The notes below the pieces were generated by a model, which was not told the origin of the DNA, ran no database searches, and was given only the letters and a program-made list of their open reading frames with translations. Positions 6,080-8,926 of a stretch of 8,926 nucleotides of DNA are shown here, in pieces. The translations under genes and the position numbers were made by a program. This DNA is from Verrucomicrobiota bacterium (GTDB lineage Bacteria; Verrucomicrobiota; Verrucomicrobiia; Chthoniobacterales; UBA6821), in the NCBI GenBank assembly GCA_016871655.1, contig VHCR01000047.1, positions 1 to 8,926 of the forward strand, written 5' to 3'. Within the stretch, counting starts at the first letter, position 1; each line of letters begins with the position of its first letter.

Positions 6080-6954
6080 GAGAGGTGTTTCAAAAAAATC
6101 TGTCGCAATCCCATAGGATCCGGCCCCAGGGCCAAGATGGTTGAAAAGTGGCGACGAATTTTTAATCGTGGAATGTTCAGAGTGCTGAGCGTTCCGTTTG
6201 CAATTTCATTCGTGATGCTAAGGCGTGAAACAAATCCGAGTCCCATGTCCAGCGCAATGACACGTTTGATCGCTTCGGTGCTTGGCAATTCTTGGATGAT
6301 CTGGAGTTGTTTGATCGAGATTTTGGCTCGTTGAAGATGTTCCTCGACGTGTTGGCGCGTTCCCGATCCTTGCTCACGAAAAATAAAAAGAGCGCGGCTC
6401 AATTCATGAGGAGTGATCGATTTTTTTTTAGAGAGTGGATTTTTGGGAGAAGCGATGGGAACAATCTCATCTTCAAAAAAAGGATGAACGCGCAAATCAC
6501 GACGCCTGCATGGCCCTTCGATGAGGCCGATGTCAATGCGTTGATCCAAGAGCGACCCAATCGTCGAGGTGCTGTTTCCGCCTAACACTTCGATGGTGAC
6601 AGCCGGATGATTTTTTTTAAAACGAGCAAGAATTTTTGGGAGATAATATTGAGTGATCGTGTTGCTCGTGCCAAGGCGCAAACGTCCATGGAAGGGGTGA
6701 TGCGGTTGATGTAGCTTCTCAGCAATTTTTTCTTCGAGGGTTGCAACTTGCCGCGCATGCGCGAGCAGCGTTAGGCCCTCTTCTGTCAAGGCGACTCCGT
6801 GCCGCGAGCGAGTAAAAAGAGGGACTTTAAAATGTTCTTCGAGCAGATGGATGTGCTGTGTGACTGCTGGCTGAGAAATGCCCAGCATTTTGGCGGCGCC
6901 GCTGATGGTTTGTTGTGAGGCAACTTCAGCGAAGACTTGAAGACGGTAGTCCAT
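6076..6954 (-). CDS. LysR-family transcriptional regulator (YeiE/CysL-like)
   Basis: This is a cytoplasmic DNA-binding regulator of 292 residues, normal for LysR proteins. The N-terminal winged helix-turn-helix is clear: LQVFAEVASQQTISGAAKMLGISQPAVTQHI (5-35), then a linker helix to about 85 and the effector-binding domain from about 90 (GRLRLGTSNTITQYYLP). Segments FREQGSGTR (192-200) and ELPSTEAIKRVIALDMGLGFVSRL (222-245) resemble the YeiE/CysL/CbbR part of the family. It is divergent from the YeiH-family exporter across an 83-bp AT-rich region, the same arrangement as yeiE-yeiH in enterobacteria. The inference is that it controls that exporter and itself. The link of YeiE to sulfite response is known elsewhere; the ligand here is unknown. 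Its 3' end overlaps aroB by 4 nt tail-to-tail. Confidence 0.9.
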   Translation of the reverse strand: MDYRLQVFAEVASQQTISGAAKMLGISQPAVTQHIHLLEEHFKVPLFTRSRHGVALTEEGLTLLAHARQVATLEEKIAEKLHQPHHPFHGRLRLGTSNTITQYYLPKILARFKKNHPAVTIEVLGGNSTSTIGSLLDQRIDIGLIEGPCRRRDLRVHPFFEDEIVPIASPKNPLSKKKSITPHELSRALFIFREQGSGTRQHVEEHLQRAKISIKQLQIIQELPSTEAIKRVIALDMGLGFVSRLSITNEIANGTLSTLNIPRLKIRRHFSTILALGPDPMGLRQIFLKHLS

Positions 6955-7037
6955 GGGTTGAATGTTATATAACTTTAAATTATAGAAAATAACAAAATAA
7001 TATTATTCAAATTATATAAAGGCAGTGATCATAAAGC
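6955..7037. promoter_or_regulatory. Divergent LysR-yeiH control region
   Basis: These 83 bp are extremely AT-rich and separate the start codons of the LysR gene and the exporter gene. They contain two perfect palindromes: GTTATATAAC at 6964-6973, 10 bp before-start on the LysR side, and AATAATATTATT at 6996-7007. LysR regulators typically bind T-N11-A inverted repeats in such shared regions, so these are the natural operator candidates. TATAAA at 7015-7020 could be a -10 for the exporter gene, but no good -35 is seen. A weak AAAGG at about 7018-7022 is too far from the ATG to be a confident Shine-Dalgarno. The operator role is inferred. Confidence 0.5.
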
Positions 7038-8066
7038 ATGAAATTTCATTGTCCTCATTTTCGTTCAGGAGTTGCTCTGACGTTTTTTATTGCCCTGCTT
7101 GCGATGAACCTGAGTCATCTTCCTGGGTTAAATCAGATCGGAGTTCTAGCATTGGCATTGTTGGTGGGCGGCGCAGCGAGAGTGCAGCTTCATATTCCAG
7201 AACTGCAAGAAATAGGAATTCATTTTTCAGCAAAACATCTTCTTCGCATTGGAACGGTGCTCGTCGGAATTAAATGCAACTTTGATTTGCTGTCACATGT
7301 GGGGCCTCGGATGATTATTGTCGCCGTCAGCGTGGTGATAGGAGGGATTTTTTTTATCACGTGGCTAGGGCGTGTAGCTGGACTTTCTGAAACACTTTCT
7401 TTGCTCTTGGCCATCGACGCTTCTATCTGTGGGGCTTCTGCTGTTGCTTCCGTGGCACCGACCCTGCGTGCTAGCAAAGAAGAAGTCGCTCTTGTTATTC
7501 CGCTAGGAAGTTTGATCGGCACGATCGCCATGCTCTGCATGACAGCTGCAGCCCATTTTTTTCCGATAGCGCCACTTTCATTTGGCGTCTTTGCTGGAGC
7601 GAGCTTGCAAGAAGTTGCTCAAGTCATCGCTGCTGTTTCCGTTTTGCCTGCCTCAATAGAAGCAGGAGTTGCTACGAAATTTCTCCGTATCCTCTTTCTT
7701 GCTCCAACCATGCTAGGACTGGGATTCTTTCTAATGAGACGAGGCGTGCAGGTAGGAAATTCGCGGCAACAAGGGGTGCGCGCTTTGCTGAATTCTATTT
7801 GGTTTGTCTTTGGTTTTTTAGTCGTAGGAATGTTGCATACGCTGATGGAACGGTGGGGAAATCTTTTTTTAGTCGCCCGTGCAGATCAAATAATTTTATC
7901 GATTGCAACATTTCTTATGGCCATGGCGATGGCAGGTGTTGGATTGCAGGTTCGGCTCAAATCCTTATGGCAACAAGGCTGGCAAGTCATTGCTGTTGCT
8001 TTTGGTGGTTGGTCATTTCTTGTTTTTGTTGTTGGTGGCGAAATTTATTTTTTAGGGCTAAAATAA
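7038..8066 (+). CDS. yeiH: YeiH-family putative sulfate/sulfite exporter, multi-pass membrane protein
   Basis: This is an inner-membrane protein of 342 residues with about ten hydrophobic segments, for example near 11-28, 34-46, 92-110, 149-176, 214-233, 253-266, 285-303 and 316-335. It matches the YeiH/UPF0324 family (Pfam PF03601, 'putative sulfate exporter'). Family landmarks are FSAKHLLRIGTVLVGIK (63-79), AIDASICGASAVASVAP (125-141), GASLQEVAQVIAA (187-199) and AMAMAGVGLQV (295-305). The transported substrate is not proven for the family as a whole; sulfate or sulfite export is the usual annotation. The divergent LysR gene supports a regulated stress or sulfur-related role. The ATG at 7038 is the first in frame and gives a full-length family member. 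The gene ends 26 nt before the -35 of the rRNA promoter with no terminator between them. Confidence 0.9.
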   Translation: MKFHCPHFRSGVALTFFIALLAMNLSHLPGLNQIGVLALALLVGGAARVQLHIPELQEIGIHFSAKHLLRIGTVLVGIKCNFDLLSHVGPRMIIVAVSVVIGGIFFITWLGRVAGLSETLSLLLAIDASICGASAVASVAPTLRASKEEVALVIPLGSLIGTIAMLCMTAAAHFFPIAPLSFGVFAGASLQEVAQVIAAVSVLPASIEAGVATKFLRILFLAPTMLGLGFFLMRRGVQVGNSRQQGVRALLNSIWFVFGFLVVGMLHTLMERWGNLFLVARADQIILSIATFLMAMAMAGVGLQVRLKSLWQQGWQVIAVAFGGWSFLVFVVGGEIYFLGLK

Positions 8067-8120
8067 AAAATTAAAAAAAATAAAAGAATTCGTTGACTCC
8101 TATTTTATTTCCTGTATTCT
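8062..8120 (+). promoter_or_regulatory. rRNA operon promoter with A-rich UP-like element
   Basis: TTGACT (8093-8098) and TATTCT (8115-8120) are separated by 16 bp, a good sigma-70-type match, with TG directly before the -10. The 30 bp upstream (8062-8092) is nearly pure A with some T, as in UP elements that bind the RNA polymerase alpha subunit at rRNA promoters. Initiation would fall near 8127, giving a leader of about 390 nt before the mature 16S. A second, weaker candidate is TTGACG at 8217-8222 with AATGAT at 8241-8246 (18-bp spacing), which I rate low. Confidence 0.8.
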
Positions 8121-8515
8121 CTTCAATCCCGACGGCGACCAAGGTTGCTGATTCGGAATTGTTCTTTCACCGGTCTGCAAAAAAGCAATCGTCCGCTAAG
8201 CTAGTTAAATAGCAGTTGACGAAATGCCGCAGACACCGGCAATGATCTTTGATAGCGCTAGTCCAATTTGCACAAAGTAAAATTGGATGGATCAAATAAG
8301 TCTAAAATTTTTTGAACTCTTCGGGTTTAAAAAAATTTTAAGACGCCAAATTTATAAATACAAAACAGCAAAAACTGAATTGTGCGTTTTCTGTCGAAAA
8401 CAATAAGTTTTAATTTAATTATTAAGCGAACCATTACCGCACTTTCTTTCGAGAAAGTGTGGAACAATAATAGGGCTCGAATAAGGTTTCCGCTTTAGCG
8501 CGGAACCACAAACTT
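8121..8515 (+). other. Pre-16S rRNA leader with several hairpins
   Basis: This stretch has no ORF of note and lies between the rRNA promoter and the mature 16S. Stems I can pair by eye are 8262-8269 with 8280-8287 (TCCAATTT), a long AU-rich hairpin 8301-8343 with one or two bulges, 8386-8391 with 8396-8401 (GTTTTC), 8437-8447 with 8452-8462 capped by a TTCG tetraloop, and 8485-8493 with 8500-8507 (one bulge) just before the 16S. The last two are candidates for processing structures, but the true RNase III stem would pair with sequence downstream of 16S, outside the window. None is followed by a U-run, so I see no attenuator. Confidence 0.65.
8129..8170 (+). promoter_or_regulatory. boxB/boxA-like rRNA antitermination site
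   Basis: A hairpin can form from CCGA (8129-8132) with TCGG (8153-8156), continued inside by 8133-8138 with 8145-8150 (including GU pairs) around a CCAAGG loop. Two bases later comes TTGTTCTTTCAC (8159-8170), close to the boxA core TGYTCTTTA bound by NusB/S10. The hairpin-then-boxA order and the position just after the rRNA promoter match the antitermination sites of E. coli rrn leaders. Function is inferred from position and similarity. Confidence 0.55.

Positions 8516-8926
<411 letters not shown>

Overview
The window is an ordinary bacterial chromosomal segment. The 16S rRNA 5' end at the right edge points to Verrucomicrobiota. It reads 'GGCGGCGTGGATAAGACATG' near the start. At 8858-8875 it carries ACACCTACGGGTGGCAGC, the target of the Verrucomicrobia-type FISH probe EUB338-III rather than the usual ACTCCTACGGGAGGCAGC. 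I cannot place it below phylum. Coding density is high, with six complete protein genes plus a partial rRNA gene. All the unusual signal lies in the intergenic DNA.

Layout. 1-500: no gene, but a REP-like pair of 27-nt inverted GC-rich palindromes and a 9-bp tandem repeat. 501-2009 (-): proS, prolyl-tRNA synthetase. 2174-2746 (+): gmhA, sedoheptulose-7-phosphate isomerase. The 164 bp between these divergent genes is bounded by a 34-nt inverted repeat built of 7-bp units whose arms touch both start codons. 2886-3764 (-): mqnD of the futalosine menaquinone pathway, convergent with gmhA across a perfect 29-nt inverted repeat. 3867-4967 and 4964-6079 (+): aroC and aroB, overlapping by 4 nt as an operon, with another heptamer array directly before the aroC start. 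6076-6954 (-): a LysR regulator convergent with aroB, their stop codons interlocked in CTAG. 7038-8066 (+): a YeiH-family putative sulfate/sulfite exporter, divergent from the LysR gene. 8062-8515: an rRNA operon promoter with A-rich upstream DNA, a boxB/boxA-like antitermination site and a long structured leader. 8516-8926 (+): 16S rRNA, running off the window.

How the genes fit together. AroB and AroC act near the start and at the end of the shikimate pathway to chorismate. Chorismate is the entry substrate of the futalosine route, in which MqnD makes 1,4-dihydroxy-6-naphthoate, so the middle of the window is a small chorismate/menaquinone neighbourhood. GmhA implies ADP-heptose and therefore probably an LPS-bearing cell. 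The LysR/YeiH divergent pair matches the known yeiE-yeiH arrangement.

I see no phage, CRISPR, toxin-antitoxin or defence system. The most interesting signal is the set of short-unit (6-, 7- and 9-bp) repeats placed exactly at gene boundaries. In particular, CCTRYMA-type heptamers occupy the ribosome-binding position of proS, gmhA and aroC.
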